From: Carya illinoinensis
Taxonomy: Eukaryota > Streptophyta > Magnoliopsida > Fagales > Juglandaceae
Assembly (NCBI RefSeq): GCF_018687715.1
Contig: NC_056758.1
Location: 9,554,501-9,618,500, forward strand
DNA: 64,000 nucleotides
Direction: 5' to 3'
Each line of letters starts with the position of its first letter. Position 1 is the stretch's first letter. Shown piece by piece: positions 45,519-57,369 of the stretch. A model generated the notes under the pieces. It was given only the letters and a program-made list of their open reading frames with translations, searched no databases and was not told the DNA's origin. Made by a program: the position numbers and the translations under genes.

Positions 45519-45523
45519 GATTG

Positions 45524-47160
45524 TGAGCCTTTGAACAGTATACCCGGAGAACAAGAAAGGAAGATACCGAAACAAATACTAAACGTGTTCAGTAGGAATA
45601 ACAAGAATGTACAATACAAATAATATAATCTCAAACTGTCCACACTGAACAATTTAGGAATTAGTGTACACCTAAATGTACACTAATTTCCAAATGGGTC
45701 TAAGGTTATTTATACAATGTCATACAATATCTTACAAAAAACTATACAAACAAATATTCACATGTGTTATATTGTTAAATAAAAGGTTAGATAGAAGAAT
45801 ATACTCACACACTACCTTTCTTGTAAAGAATGGTTGAGAATTACCTTAAAGAACATGTCTAACAAGAATGTCCAATTACTTAACTGTCAGAAATTAACCG
45901 ACCTTGACAACTCAAGTAACTTGACAGACATTTCTTCAAGATAATTCTGAACCATTCTCTACAAGACGGGAAGCTTGTGAGCATATTTACAATATCTCTC
46001 TCTAGTTTAATAAAATAACATAACTATTTGCTCACTATAGAGCATTTCGTGTAAAAACTATATATTTTTGTTAATATAATTAGGGATTGATAACGCTTAA
46101 ATTTTAATTGTTATTATATAATAATTATTATAATTAATACTTATTTATTTCTTATTTAATATAATCCACCAATATTATATTATAATTACTATTAGGGATT
46201 GATACTAATATAATATACTATATATTATTAGTAATTTTAATTGTTATTATTTGTAAATTATATTTTTAGTTGTTATTTTTTTTATAAATAACAATATTAT
46301 TAATTGTTATTATACAATTTAGATACTTATTTATTGATAATTTTGTAAATTTTAATTGTTACTATATAATTATTATTATAATTGACACTTAGTATATATT
46401 ATTTTTTATATAAGTTATTGTATAATTTCCATATTATTATTTGTAAATAATATTATAACTTATAATAACTGTTATTATTCAAATATAATAAATATATTAC
46501 ATATAGTCCTCCCATTATATAATATCTACTATGCACAACAAATAATCACATTTTATATATACTATAATATATATATATATTCTTTAATCACAACATATTA
46601 CACAAATAAACACGTAAATTCACAAATAATATGCTTCAAAAAAACATATTAATTTTAAAAATAAACATGCAAATAACAACAATTTTTCATTTTAATTCAT
46701 GGAACACCACAATCCATATCACAAATAAAATTCACAATAAAATGTAAAAATAGAGTTTAGTATATATACCTTGTGCTCACAATATCCTCCTATTACAGAT
46801 CACAAGTTTTCAATAAGCCACAACAAACAATCCTTTAAAAAATTCACAATACTAGCTAGTTAAATACATATAAAAAAACATTGACAAATATCATGTAAAT
46901 TGTAAATACATTTATAGAAAAATATTTTACCTTACTTTCCTTTGGGAGAAAAAAAATATACACAAAATCTCTCCCCCTAACTCAATCTAACCCTCTCTCA
47001 CTCTAACTCTCTCTCACTCTAACACTCTATCTAACCCTCTCTCACTCTAACCCTTACTCTTGTTCCTCTCTCTCTCTAAAACTCTTTCTCCCTCTCTCTC
47101 TTTCATGCACGAGATGAAAGCAGAATGAATATGCTTTCCCGTGTGTGAAAGTTTTATATC
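45524..47160. other. upstream (promoter/leader) part of the CACTA element
   Basis: No gene recognised. It contains an imperfect foldback at 45820-45965, an AT-rich part (46030-46620) and a CT-rich repeat of the type CTCTCACTCTAACCCT at about 46970-47100, which on the minus strand would be a GA-rich leader of the transposase transcript. Assignment to the CACTA element rests on position between the TNP2 start and the right subterminal array. Confidence 0.5.
45820..45965. repeat. imperfect foldback (hairpin) sequence
   Basis: CTTGTAAAGAATGGTTGAGA at 45820 pairs with the reverse complement CTTGTAGAGAATGGTTCAGA ending at 45965. Pairing with a few gaps extends over about 65-70 bp per arm, leaving a short centre near 45890-45902. 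Confidence 0.6.
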
Positions 47161-47420
47161 CTGCTTGTAATACATTAAACGTTCAGACATTCATTAATTT
47201 ACGTTTGAACGTTTAATTCTCCCGCTAACGTAAATAATTTAACATTCGAACACTAAGTTATCCCGCCCAAATTTTCTACAATACGTTCGAATATATAATT
47301 ATCCCGCCCACGGAATTAATATCACATTCGAACGTAAGCACAAAACGTTCGAACGTTTTAGTGTTACAAAGATTAAGCGGGAAAAATCCTGCTTATTTTT
47401 TTTAACACGTTCGAACGTAT
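47160..47420. repeat. right subterminal TTCGAACG array of CACTA element
   Basis: About eight copies of ACGTTCGAACG or close variants, matching the left array at 18660-19140. Interspersed CCCGCCC/GCGGGA motifs. It supports the right limit of the CACTA element although no CACTA terminus was found after it. Confidence 0.6.
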
Positions 47421-47439
47421 TGGAGAAAAAAATAATATT

Positions 47440-47771
47440 TTTATATATGATATTATATAACTTCATGTAAACTTCATATATACTATATATTATATGAAAA
47501 AATAATCAATATTAATAGTATATCATCTATTATAGTATATATATAGTTGAAATATTTATTATATAATATAATATATAATATTATATATATATATATTATA
47601 GTAGTAGACTATAATAACTATAATTTACAATATAGTTTATTATACTATACATAATAATATACTATACTATATAGTATATATATTATATAATATATAATAT
47701 ATATTATTATAGTAGTCTAATATAATATACTACTATAGTCTATATATAGTATATATACTATAGTATATATA
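47440..47771. repeat. AT-rich TATAGTA-type low-complexity block
   Basis: Dense TATATA, ACTATAG and AATAT words; continued on the other side of the L1 at 53770-53960, so one block was split by the L1 insertion. Confidence 0.7.
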
Positions 47772-47824
47772 TATATTTGAAAAACTGATCTCATTAATCA
47801 TGGTAATACAATCAACACTACACT

Positions 47825-48330
47825 CTATGACACAACAAGCATAGAGAGAAGAAAACACAACAACTCTGAAGCCACAACGGACTTAATACATTGAGGACAC
47901 ATTTCAATGTCATAGACATCTTCAGACTCTTCAAAAGCAGGCTTTGCTAGCTGGTGGGCAGCCTTATTTGCTTCCCTCTTGACATGAGAAGCTATCCACT
48001 TGATGCTTGAGTTTAGTACTTGCCTTGCATCCTCAACCAGGCAGCCTCCCAGGCTCCAGTCCACATCCTTGCTTAACAACAGGTTCACTACATGCTTAGA
48101 GTCACCCTCAAGACAGACATGTTCCAAACTAAGTTCCTTGCAAAAAACTGCAGCCACAAGTAGACCATAAGCTTCAGCATCCGATGAACAGCCTTTGAGA
48201 GACCTCTGGGGACAGAGAGTACCTATAATTCGTCCTTGGGAGTCTCTGACCACTGCACCTATGACAATATGCCCCTCCTTTTCTCTAACTGCTGCATCCC
48301 AATTAAGTTTAAACCAGTTCTTCTCAGGTT
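47825..48330 (-). pseudogene. L1 ORF2: C-terminal RNase H
   Basis: Starting from WFKLNWDAAVREKEG near 48315 the frame runs GAVVRDSQGRIIGTL, SSDAEAYGLLVAAVFCKEL, VCLEGDSKHVVNLL and HVKREANKAAHQLAKPA, the RVT_3 RNase H signature with D, E and D of the active site in place. It ends with a stop at 47825. In plant L1-type elements this domain follows the zinc-binding zf-RVT domain, as here. Confidence 0.85.
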
Positions 48331-48580
48331 TCTTCCACCTCTAGATGACTACTGGAGCTCTCTCATGGACTCCTCCTGATGATGTGAAAGATTCTCTGTA
48401 AGCATTGACCTCCTCTACTACCTTCTGGAACACTCTTGTGGGGTGCAAGAAACCTTTTCCATGGAGGACTTCATTTCTCCTGATCTAGATTCCTTTCAAG
48501 ATGACAACACATTGTTCCAGCCCAGTAGTACCTAAAGACTCTGCAAGGAGTGACCACACATCAAAGATGAGATCACTCTG

Positions 48581-49666
48581 TCATGCCATCTTTTGGATCT
48601 TCTTGCTGCTTTGGTTCCAAACATCCTGTGTAGTAGAACAACTCCACAAGGAATGGCTCGAAGTCTCAGGTGCTTGTTTACAAATAAAACACAAGCCATC
48701 ACCCACAATCTTCCTTCTCTTTAGGTTTGCCATGGTTGGTAATGCTTCACTACACGCTCTCCACACAAACATCTTGACACTTGGCGGGATTCTCATCTTC
48801 CAAATGCTCTTCCAAACTTGCTTGTCCCGAGCTCTACTTGATGGCTCTCCTTCCAATTCATCCTCCAACTGTTGATGGAAATGGTATCCACTCTTCACTG
48901 AGTACTGTCCATTAGTAGTATACGGCCATACCATCTTGTCTTCTCTCCCTCCTATGCTTATTGGAATGACTTTGATTGCTTCAACCTCCCTTGCTGAGAA
49001 TAGCTGTTGTAGGAGTGGGTCCTTCCAGGTTTTTAATTGTGCATCAATGAGATCACTTACCTGTTCACACCAGCACTCAGCTGGTCGATGTGATACTATC
49101 TGGTAGGCAGGGAGGGAAGGGACCCAACTATCATTCCATATGTGCACCTTGCTTCCATTCCCTACCCTCCACATGAGGCCTTTTTTCAGAATTTCCAAAC
49201 CTGCATGGATTCCCCTCCATGCAAAAGATGGTCTTGACCCCAAATGTGCTTCCAACAGATTAGTCTTACTAAAATACTTTTGCTTGAGTACCCTTGCAGC
49301 TAGAGATGTTGGATTTGAGAGTAAAGCTAAATTGAAACTCCTGAAATCTTTAAAACCAAGCCCTCCACTCTCTTTGCTATGACTAATCTGCTTCCACTTG
49401 ACCCATTGAATCTTTGAGGTTTCCTCATTGTAGCCCCACCAGAACTTCCTGAGTAGTTGATTTAGCTTTCTTGTTATTGAGCTTGGAAGCAGAAAAATCC
49501 CCATGGAATAGGTAGGAATGGCTTGCAATACTGCTTTGAGAAGGACTTCTTTACTTGCTGCAGATAGGAACTTAGCTTTCCAATTAGTAACACGAGCCCA
49601 TGTTCTGTCCACAAGGTTATGGAATTCTGCAACTTTTCTTCTGCCCACAAGTGCAGGTAAGCCCAT
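48581..49666 (-). pseudogene. L1 ORF2: thumb region and zf-RVT domain
   Basis: A 361-codon open piece starting near VGRRKVAEFHNLVDRTWARV and containing SAASKEVLLKAVLQAIPTYSMGIFLLP, FWWG, GGLGFKDFRSFNLALL and a zinc-binding zf-RVT end (VWKSIWKMRIPPSVKMFVWRA, CFICKQAPETSSHSLWSC). This is the conserved half of plant LINE ORF2 between RT and RNase H. It is shifted relative to the RT frame at about 49650 and stops at 48581 before the RNase H part. Confidence 0.85.
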
Positions 49667-50560
49667 GTACCTTTCAAAATTGCTAAAGAGTTGACCCCTA
49701 CCAGCTTCAGAACTTGGTCCTTAACACCTTGTTTGGTATTCTTGCTAAAGAAAATACTAGACTTTTCTTTATTGAGCACCTGGCCTGAGGCTTTCTCATA
49801 AGTTGTAAGGATGTTAAGCACAGTAAGGAGCTCTTGAGGGGTAGACTGACAGAAAAGAAGGCTATCATCCGTGAAAAATGGATGGTGGACTGAGATAGGG
49901 CCTCTTCCTATTGGTGCAGGTGTTATCAGGCCAGAATATTCTGAATTATTCAATAAGGCAATGAGAGCTTCAGCACGCATAATGAAGATGTAAGGGGACA
50001 CGGGATCACCTTGTCTAAGGCCTCTAGAGGGTCTAAACTTCCTTTATGCTTCCCCATTAACCAGGATCGAGTATGAAACTGAGTTGAGGCAGGATTGGAT
50101 GAGATTAATCCAGTGAAAGGGGAATTCCATCTTTACCATGACTGCTTTGACAAAACTCCACTCTACTCTATCATATGCCTTACTCATGTCTAGTTTTAAG
50201 TCCATACACCCTTTGTTCCCTAACATCCTTGACTTCATAGAGTATAAAGCTTCATACGCAACTAGAACATTATCTGATATGAGTCTATTAGGCACAAATG
50301 CACTTTGATTCAAGGAGATGAGTCTAGGCAGTATTCCTTTCAACCTATTGGCAATGGTTTTAGAAACAATCTTGTAGACAACATTACAAAGGCTAATTGG
50401 TCTGTATTCACCAACTTTCTTAGGACTTGCAACTTTTGGAATGAGTGCTATATAAGTGTCATTAACTTCCTGAAGAGACCCATCATGATTGAGGACCTGC
50501 AAAGCAAACTGACAGACTTCATTACCCACCACCTCCCAATGTTTCTAAAAAAAATGGGCA
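49650..50560 (-). pseudogene. L1 ORF2: reverse transcriptase
   Basis: Frames 50532-50044 and 50001-49650 read [81 protein letters not shown] and the catalytic box FFTDDSLLF (FADD-type). A stop lies at 50044 (after LVNGEA). It would copy the element's RNA at the nick made by the endonuclease. Broken by at least one stop and one frameshift. Confidence 0.88.
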
Positions 50561-50812
50561 GGGAACCCATCAGGACCTGGAGAACCTAGAGGGTTCATTT
50601 GAAAAGCTGATTCTCTTACCTCTTCCTTGGTGAAAGGATTTTTGAGCCACTGTTTCATCTCATCACTCATTTTAGATTTCATTACCCCCAAATACTCTTC
50701 AAAACCAGATGGGCTAGATGTACTAAAGAGGGAAGAAAAGTAACATGTGAATACCTCCCCTACTTCCTCCTGCTCAGCAACTGTCCTCCTTTGAGGGTCC
50801 TACACACTTTTG

Positions 50813-51030
50813 ATAGTGTTTGTCCTTCTTCTTTGAGATGCATGTAGGTGAAAATAGCGTGTGTTTCTATCCCCAAACTGTAACCAGTGCTGCTTGCCTC
50901 TCTGACGCCACTTTAGCTCCTATAGTGTTTGTCCTTCTTCTTTGAGATGCATGTAGGTGAAAATAGCGTGTGTTTCTATCCCCAAACTGTAACCAGTGCT
51001 GCTTGCCTCTCTGACGCCACTTTAGCTCCT
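50813..51030. repeat. perfect 109-bp tandem duplication in L1 ORF2
   Basis: Bases 50813-50921 and 50922-51030 are identical over all 109 positions by eye. The unit length is not a multiple of three, so it shifts the reading frame downstream of the KVASERQAAL junction. Confidence 0.95.
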
Positions 51031-52051
51031 CAGCAGCCATTGAATTTTCTACTTTTTTCTGTAATTGAATCATGGAAGGGATATGTGATCCAGTACCAGT
51101 TTGTTGGATGTGTCTAATTTGGTCTAAAGCTTGTTTGGTGGCCTTGTGGTTGGCTAGCTTATTTCCTTGCTGCCACTTCTGTAGACCCTTTTGGCATGAC
51201 TCTAGCTTATGTCTCATAATACCAGCACCATTCCCACCAAAGTTAAGGCTCTTCCATCCCTCTGCAACAACTCTTTGGCATTCTTCACTTAAATACCAGG
51301 CTGCTTCATACCTAAAGCAATACCCCTTCCTCTTCCTACCACTGCTTGGCTTCTGTTTTGTAACATGTAATGGGGAGTGATCTAACTTTACTGCTGCTAG
51401 TACACTATAGGTTGCATTACTGAACATCAGGTTCCACTCTTTGTTTGCCATTGCTCTGTCTATGCATTCTTTTGTGAAATCCCTCCCACTTCTGTTGTTT
51501 GACCAAGTAAATTGAGGACCCTAAGAGTGGATGTCACTAAGATCACATGTTTCTACTGCTTTTCTGAAATCTTCTATCTGGTTGTAAGGTCTTCTAGCTC
51601 CACCTTCCTTTTCCTTTTGGTCTAATATTTCATTAAAGTCTCCAGCACAAAGCCAGGCAGTAGGAGGGGAAGGTTTTAGCATTTCAAGTAGAGTCCAGCT
51701 GCTCTTCCTTTTTGCAGTTATAGGATGTCCATAAAAGCCCGTGAATTGCCATGTATGGCCTGATTCTACCTCATTTACCAACGCACTTATGTGCCATTTT
51801 GTGTAACTAATGACACTGACTTGCCATTCCTCCTTCCACAGAAGAGCAATTCCTTCACTTAGGTTAACACTATTGACTGCAAAACACCCATCCATCTTCA
51901 ACAGCAGCCTCACTTCCTCAAGTTTTTGTTTCCTGCTCTTTGTTTCCATCAAGAAAACTAAGAGTGGGCTCTTTTCCTTAGTAAGATTCCTAAGGATTCT
52001 AACTGACCGAGGGTTCCCAAGCCCTCAGCAGTTCCACGTTAAGAAACTCAT
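50867..52051 (-). pseudogene. L1 ORF2: apurinic endonuclease-like domain and linker
   Basis: From an ATG at 52051 the sequence reads MSFLTWNC, then TGA (52025-52027) where the family normally has CGA (Arg), then GLGNPRSVR and FLMETKS. The frame 51952-51521 adds GIALLWKEEW, HISALVNEVESGHTWQFTGFYGHP and WLCAGDFNEILDQKEKEGG (endonuclease/exonuclease/phosphatase fold; the D/N pair of GDFNEI is catalytic). The stretch 51451-50867 is the linker before RT (CFRYEAAW, SEECQRVV, WRQRGKQHWLQFGDRNTRYFH). It ends in the tandem duplication. This enzyme nicks target DNA for target-primed reverse transcription. Confidence 0.85.
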
Positions 52052-53671
52052 GGATTATGGCAAGGCTGGGTACCAGCCACTGCCATTGGTTGATTGTTTT
52101 CAATTTGTTCCACCATTCTCCTTTGTTTCTTCCTCTCATGTTCTTGCTCATCAATGTGTCTTTTGAGACTGCCTCTAGTACAAATCTTTATGGGATTATT
52201 AGAGATTTCTGTTAAGGCTTTCCTATTGTTCTGGTAAGTGCTGGTAGCCCTCTCTCTTGCAAAGCCTTTTCCATTTCCTACCCATAGTGCTCTCATCCTT
52301 CCTGATAGATTCCTTACATCAACCAGCATTATGTTTGATAGCACCTAGTCCCTTCCAAATGCCTAGTTCTGTTTAAACTCCCTTAGGTTTTGTATCTTTT
52401 TTCTGTGTTGCTTGCTACTCTGTTGTTTTAATTTTTACTACACCATGTTGAAAATTACTTTTGTCAGGGTCCAAATCCATACCTTTTGCTTGTGTATGGG
52501 CTTGGTCTTTAGAATCAGCTTCCAGGCTAGCTGTCTCCTACAGGTACGACCCTAGCTGCACGATTGGGACTGGACTTGCAAGTCTCTCTTCACTGGGAAA
52601 GTCAAATTTAATAGCTGTAAAGTCCACATTGGTTGACTGTATCCTTACTTCCTTCTGTGTCTTACCTACTCAAGGGTCATGTTCCAACTTTCCCGCTTCT
52701 GTCAAGTCAAGCATGTCCGAATCCTGTTCATGCATAGCCTTCTGGTTTCCCAACTTGGGTTCTCCCCTTGTGCCTGTTCCACTCCCTTCTTGTTGCCTTT
52801 GGTGGTGGCTGCCACCATGAGAGCCACCATACTTGCGACTATCGAAGATGTTGGAATGCATTGGTTGAGCTCTAAGCCAAGAGCCAAACTGTTGTGGATG
52901 ACTCTCTCCTTCATGTTGCTCATACCTCTGTCTCATGTAGTTTTTTCCTCTATGGTAGAGAATCCCACATTGGAAACAAAAACTTTGTAGCCTCTCGTAT
53001 TTGAATGAAATCCAATGTTGTTGGTTATTAACCATCATCCATTTACCTCTCAGCAATGGTTTGTGAAGATCTATAGCCACTCTAACCCTCATGCATCGAC
53101 CTCATGCACGCCCATCTGACTCAGTTTCCAGTCTAATAACATGACCGATAGATGCCGCTAACTCAGTGCCGATATCTTCTGTCATTGTTGCTAGTGGTAG
53201 GTTGTGCATTTGTACCCAAAAGGGCTCAGAGCGAAGATTAAGGTTGTTAATGGACACTGAGCCATCCAGCTCTTGCAGCGTTAACAGGCTACGATCAAAG
53301 AACCAGGGTCTCCCACTTAACACCTTATCTTTGTCCTTCAGATATTGGAACTCAATCAAGAAGCACTGGTCTCCTAGTTCCTTGTATCTTACCCAACCCA
53401 CCAACCGCCATATTTGGGACATGGTAGTTCTGAAAGCCTCACTGTTGACACTCTTCTCCGTTAGAGCTCTCCCAACTATGCAATGTTTCCCTTTCACATC
53501 TCCCTGTTCGATCCCCTCCTGCTTAACATGGAAGCAGGCGCTTTCTTCAGTTGAGAGATTTAACCTCTCCCAAAGTTTTCCTAAATCCTCCTCCTCCATT
53601 TCTACAGTTACTGCTTGACAAATGAAACTAAACTCACAAGATGTGAGATCAAAACCTCCACGGGAATTCAA
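52048..53671 (-). pseudogene. L1 ORF1: DUF4283 domain and zinc knuckle
   Basis: First part, 53671-53102: LSTEESACFHVKQEG, CIVGRALTEKSVNSEAFRTT, FLIEFQYLKDKDKVLSGRPW, LRSEPFWVQMHNLPLATMTEDIG (DUF4283). A TGA at 53102-53104 stands where CGA would keep the frame open. Second part, 53092-52670: VRVAIDLHKPLLRGKWM, WISFKYERLQSFCFQCG and a CX2CX4HX4C knuckle whose last ligand is Tyr (52937-52939). The rest (52640-52048) is a basic, low-conservation tail. ORF1 binds element RNA. ORF1 and ORF2 meet at about 52050. Confidence 0.8.
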
Positions 53672-53769
53672 GGAAGGTACTGAAGCCTTACTCTGTCTCT
53701 AGAGAGTAGAGAAGACTCGTGGCCACTCCTCTTGAAATCTATGTCGCCCCTTTTAATATCTTAATTCCA

Positions 53770-53960
53770 TACTATAGTATATATAGTTATTATACTATAG
53801 TAGTATATATACTATATATACTAGATTATATATTATATATATAATATATTATAGTTATTATATATTAATACTACTATAGTAGTATATAGTAGTATTAATA
53901 TATATATATATATAGAATATACTACTATATATAATATATATATATTTTTAAATAAGTCCT
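53770..53960. repeat. AT-rich low-complexity block, right of L1
   Basis: Same TATAGTA/ACTACTATAG composition as 47440-47771. Confidence 0.7.
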
Positions 53961-55165
53961 ACATACATTCCCTTATCCGCAGTCCTCGAGGACTCTTTTG
54001 ACGTGTCCCTTGTCCACATTATTTTATGTTCAAGATAAAATGCCCTAGCAAAACCCCTTGCTAGGGCATTTTCCAACAAAATTGCTTGTTTTGATCTTGC
54101 TATTCAGGTTCCGCCAAAGTCCTTTGGTGCTCTACATGTACACCCACTGCACCACCTTTGTCCATCGGCGTCGAAATGGTTGTCACTGATCATCTCCTTG
54201 ACCACAGTTAGCCAGTAAGCAACCATTTTGAGTTCACTTTTATAGTGCTCTCATTACATCTCTCATGCTCCCCAAATCAAACCTCTGTAGCCACACCACC
54301 CACCACGACATCATCGTAGGTCCTTTTCATTTCCTCTAACGCTCTGCCTTTCATCACAGCACTGTTCCTCTCAAGATTAAAGCTATACTCGTGCACCACC
54401 CACCATGACACCATCTTAAACCGACAATGCCTGCAGCTACTAGGTAACCAATTACAGCTTTAACCCTTTATTTCTCTCGTATATCCAAAGTACAATCTCT
54501 TTCCCTTTATCAAGTTTATGTACCCTATGCCTCTAATGTGATGGTTTGGGTTGAAATGTGAGATGATTATGTTGGTGAATATGGGGTGCTTGAATCTGCG
54601 GCTTGCAACACAGAGGGTTTCGAGGGTTTACTATTCCTTATTTGTGGGTTATTCATGCCCAAAAGAAACAACCATGACTCTAGCTCACTTTACTATACCC
54701 TTGGATTTGGGTAGTGTTTTGGTTAAATTGAGAGTTTTTAATTGAGTCATGTTAATTATTCTATGTCTCGTGTATATATGTCAACCAACTTAATTAGATA
54801 TGTTAATGTGTCAGTAATTGTATTCGATGCAAATATAGGTTCCATATACCTTGGCAGATAATATTATTTTGAGATGAGATTATGCCTTATTGTGGGATTG
54901 ATGTGAAGATATTAATTTTTTCACTTTGAACACATCTATTTTTGGTGTACAAGTTGATGGGAAAAGGGGAAGGCAACACATCTTCAAGGATTACCAATAT
55001 TGCTGCATCCACTCAAGTATTATTATACTATCCGAAAGTCATGTTATCGGTTTGAAATAATTTTTTTTATAATTAATTAGTCGATATTATTTTATGAAAT
55101 ATCAAAACCATTATATCTAAATTGGTCAACATATAGCTATATACATGGTTACCATGGAAGTATGT
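53961..55165. other. unassigned sequence with a short perfect hairpin
   Basis: No coding domain or element terminus recognised. A perfect 15-bp inverted repeat with a 6-base centre lies at 54037-54072. Two similar CACCACCCACCANGACA words occur near 54293 and 54391. The ORF at 54551-54745 has no recognisable features. Confidence 0.4.
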
Positions 55166-57240
55166 TGTAACACCCTGCCCCTCAACGATTTGTTAAGGTA
55201 AAGAAACTGAAATGGCACTAATCTTAATCGTACATTCTTTGCATTAGGTGTAAAAGATTTTGTATCTTTTATAAAGCAAAATTGAGTACTTCATTAAAAA
55301 AAATAAATAAAAATAAAAAATCTCAAAACTAACATTGTTAAGAGGTACTTGGTAAAATAGTAAAATGTTTTGTATTACAATTTCATTAAAGATGAAATAA
55401 TGAAATAGAAATTTCTTGCTAGCACTTTTAGCTTCGATGTCATTGTCATTCCCTGGAACAATTCTTGCTTGCTGCATCCTTATAGGACTCCTCAATAGGG
55501 TGGAAAAATATAAAAATAACTAAAATAAGTCGAATACCCAGTAAAACCATATTATGCAATAAACATAATATAAACATATGGTTTTAGTTAACATTAATAT
55601 TCCTAAGAAATATAACCTTTAAGCATATATAAAATGTTTACCTAAGATTATTTAGTGAAAAACATTCATTTCCTCAACTTCAAAACATTAATCATTCATT
55701 ACCTGAAGCCCATCCTTTAATGGCTATTACACATTGTTAATCTATGCGTATCAGGGATAGTGACATTCATGATCAATAGTTCTTCTCATAATTAGTTGAT
55801 AAGAACCGGATCTCAGGATTAGGTCACCACTTGGTGCATCGCCAGTGATGCATTTTGACGTTGTTATTCATCCCAGGGACAATCTCATGGTACCATTCTT
55901 GTCCTCATAATCATATGGCCCATTCATTATCCTCATCCAACACATACAGTTATACCATTTCATTTTTTTTTTCTTTATTTTTAACCTTACTTTACCTAGT
56001 CTTTCATCCCATAAAAATATATAGTCATACTAAACAATATTCAGTCACAGCATCATTCATGCAAATTCTAAAATCACTAACAATTACTTTCATAGTAATT
56101 AGGATTCTTGAAACAAGACCATCAACGAAGGCTCATACATACATACTCATATATTTCTTTGTAAACATTTACTATATATATACACAGTTGTAAAGAAGAT
56201 ATTACATTTTACCATAAACTGATGTGTATAAGAACATGATCATAGTCACTTACGTTGATCCTGGTATAAATTACACTAATAGTGCATGCCTCCAAGATTA
56301 CAACGGAATCTATAATAGTTAGGTAGTACCATAAGCATTCTCAATTATCATACGTTATGTGTAATGTGTTTCATGTGGGTCTTAGGATACCTAAGTTCCT
56401 TGGTCATTACACTTTCCTAACCTAGCTCACATTGCTCGTTTAATAATCTTACCTCTTATTCGTCCAAGTATTTCCTAGCCTAGCTCTTGCACCTTTTCAT
56501 CTTGTTTCACCCTCTTCTTGACATTAAACCCTAGATCTCAATATATGTCTAAGGGTCTATATGCAAAGGGAAAAATATATAAATCTGATAACAAAACTTA
56601 CAATGATAGTACGAGTGGTCACGAGGTAAAGATACAAATAACTTTCTTCCCCTATTTCCCTTATTCTGTGTCTGAATGTTGATTAGCAACTCTTAACTAC
56701 ACAATTGTGGTGGCTCAATACTGTAGGGGTACGTCATGACAACTCTTGTCCTTCTCTGTTTTTGGTTAACAAAATAGAAAATGCATAACATGATCTCTGT
56801 GTGTTAAGCATGATTGATGTGTGGTATTGTGACATAGAGGATTTTATTAGTCCATGGATGATGTACGGACAAGGTCTTAGCAGGGTATGAACATGACAAC
56901 TTCACAATAAACACAACTCTCATACTTTGCAACATTCCTCTTCTTGCAAGGTTGAGCTGAGATTTCCATATAAAATCTCAACAACACAATGATGAGAGGG
57001 AAGGGAGAAGAAGAATGTGAACAATTGAAAACTGTGAGAACTAGTTTGTGAAAGAGACAGAAAGGTATTTGTAGGATGGTAAGTTAGCTGGATATGCAAG
57101 CTGATTTGGTTGAAATGCATGGATGTGAGAGCTCCAAAAGCTATCATAACTAACTAGGATACATTCAACACAGATACTGTTTGTGGCACATTATGCAAAA
57201 ATTACTAGAGAGGTTGGGTTCCCATTCTAAATACAATTGT
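55166..57240 (-). mobile_element. probable solo LTR of a gypsy-type element
   Basis: The plus strand starts TGTAACACCC, i.e. the minus-strand end reads GGGTGTTACA, a common LTR terminus. On the minus strand a TATA-like CTACAAATACC lies near 57070, and a late segment includes a stretch near 55460 (ATGCAGCAAGCAAGAATTG) of a type I associate with gypsy LTRs. No ORF is convincing. The other boundary is uncertain and I found no matching 5-bp duplication, so the right limit is approximate and the call is tentative. Confidence 0.4.
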
Positions 57241-57369
57241 GGTTTTAAAAAGTATATTGCAAAAATGTGTTTATAATTGTTAGACTTCTAACAAGTTTGA
57301 GATGTCTTGGAATGTATTTTGAATTTGCACGATCACATATTTCTTCAAAATTTATATAGTGAGTGAATG

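Larger units (their letters stand above)
18472..47430 (-). mobile_element. CACTA (En/Spm) DNA transposon with nested insertions
   Basis: The left terminus CACTACAACAAAAATTGG is at 18472. It is followed by GTGACNG inverted motifs and a TTCGAACGT subterminal array, then TNPA and TNP2 genes on the minus strand, a CT-rich leader and a second TTCGAACG array near 47160-47420. Three later insertions lie inside it: a chromodomain gypsy (21295-30632), an Athila-type element (33944-43249) and a solo LTR (43508-45518). Without them and their duplications the element is about 8.3 kb, a normal size for an autonomous CACTA. I could not find the right-hand CACTA terminus; the array runs into AT-rich DNA at about 47430, so that end is approximate and may be deleted. 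Confidence 0.75.
47772..53769 (-). mobile_element. L1-type LINE, near full length, decayed
   Basis: About 6 kb on the minus strand with ORF1 (DUF4283 and zinc knuckle) and ORF2 (endonuclease, RT, zf-RVT, RNase H). Possible target duplication TACTATAGTATATATA at 47756-47771 and 53770-53785; this sequence type is frequent in the surrounding AT-rich block, so chance agreement is possible. The minus-strand 3' end is CAGTTTTTCAAATATATA rather than a long poly(A). Stops, frameshifts and a 109-bp tandem duplication inactivate it. Confidence 0.85.

Noticed and set aside
55244..56193. Small ORFs with hydrophobic stretches between 55.2 and 56.2 kb
   Set aside because: AT-rich LTR-like sequence; Phe/Ile/Tyr-rich translations are composition effects.
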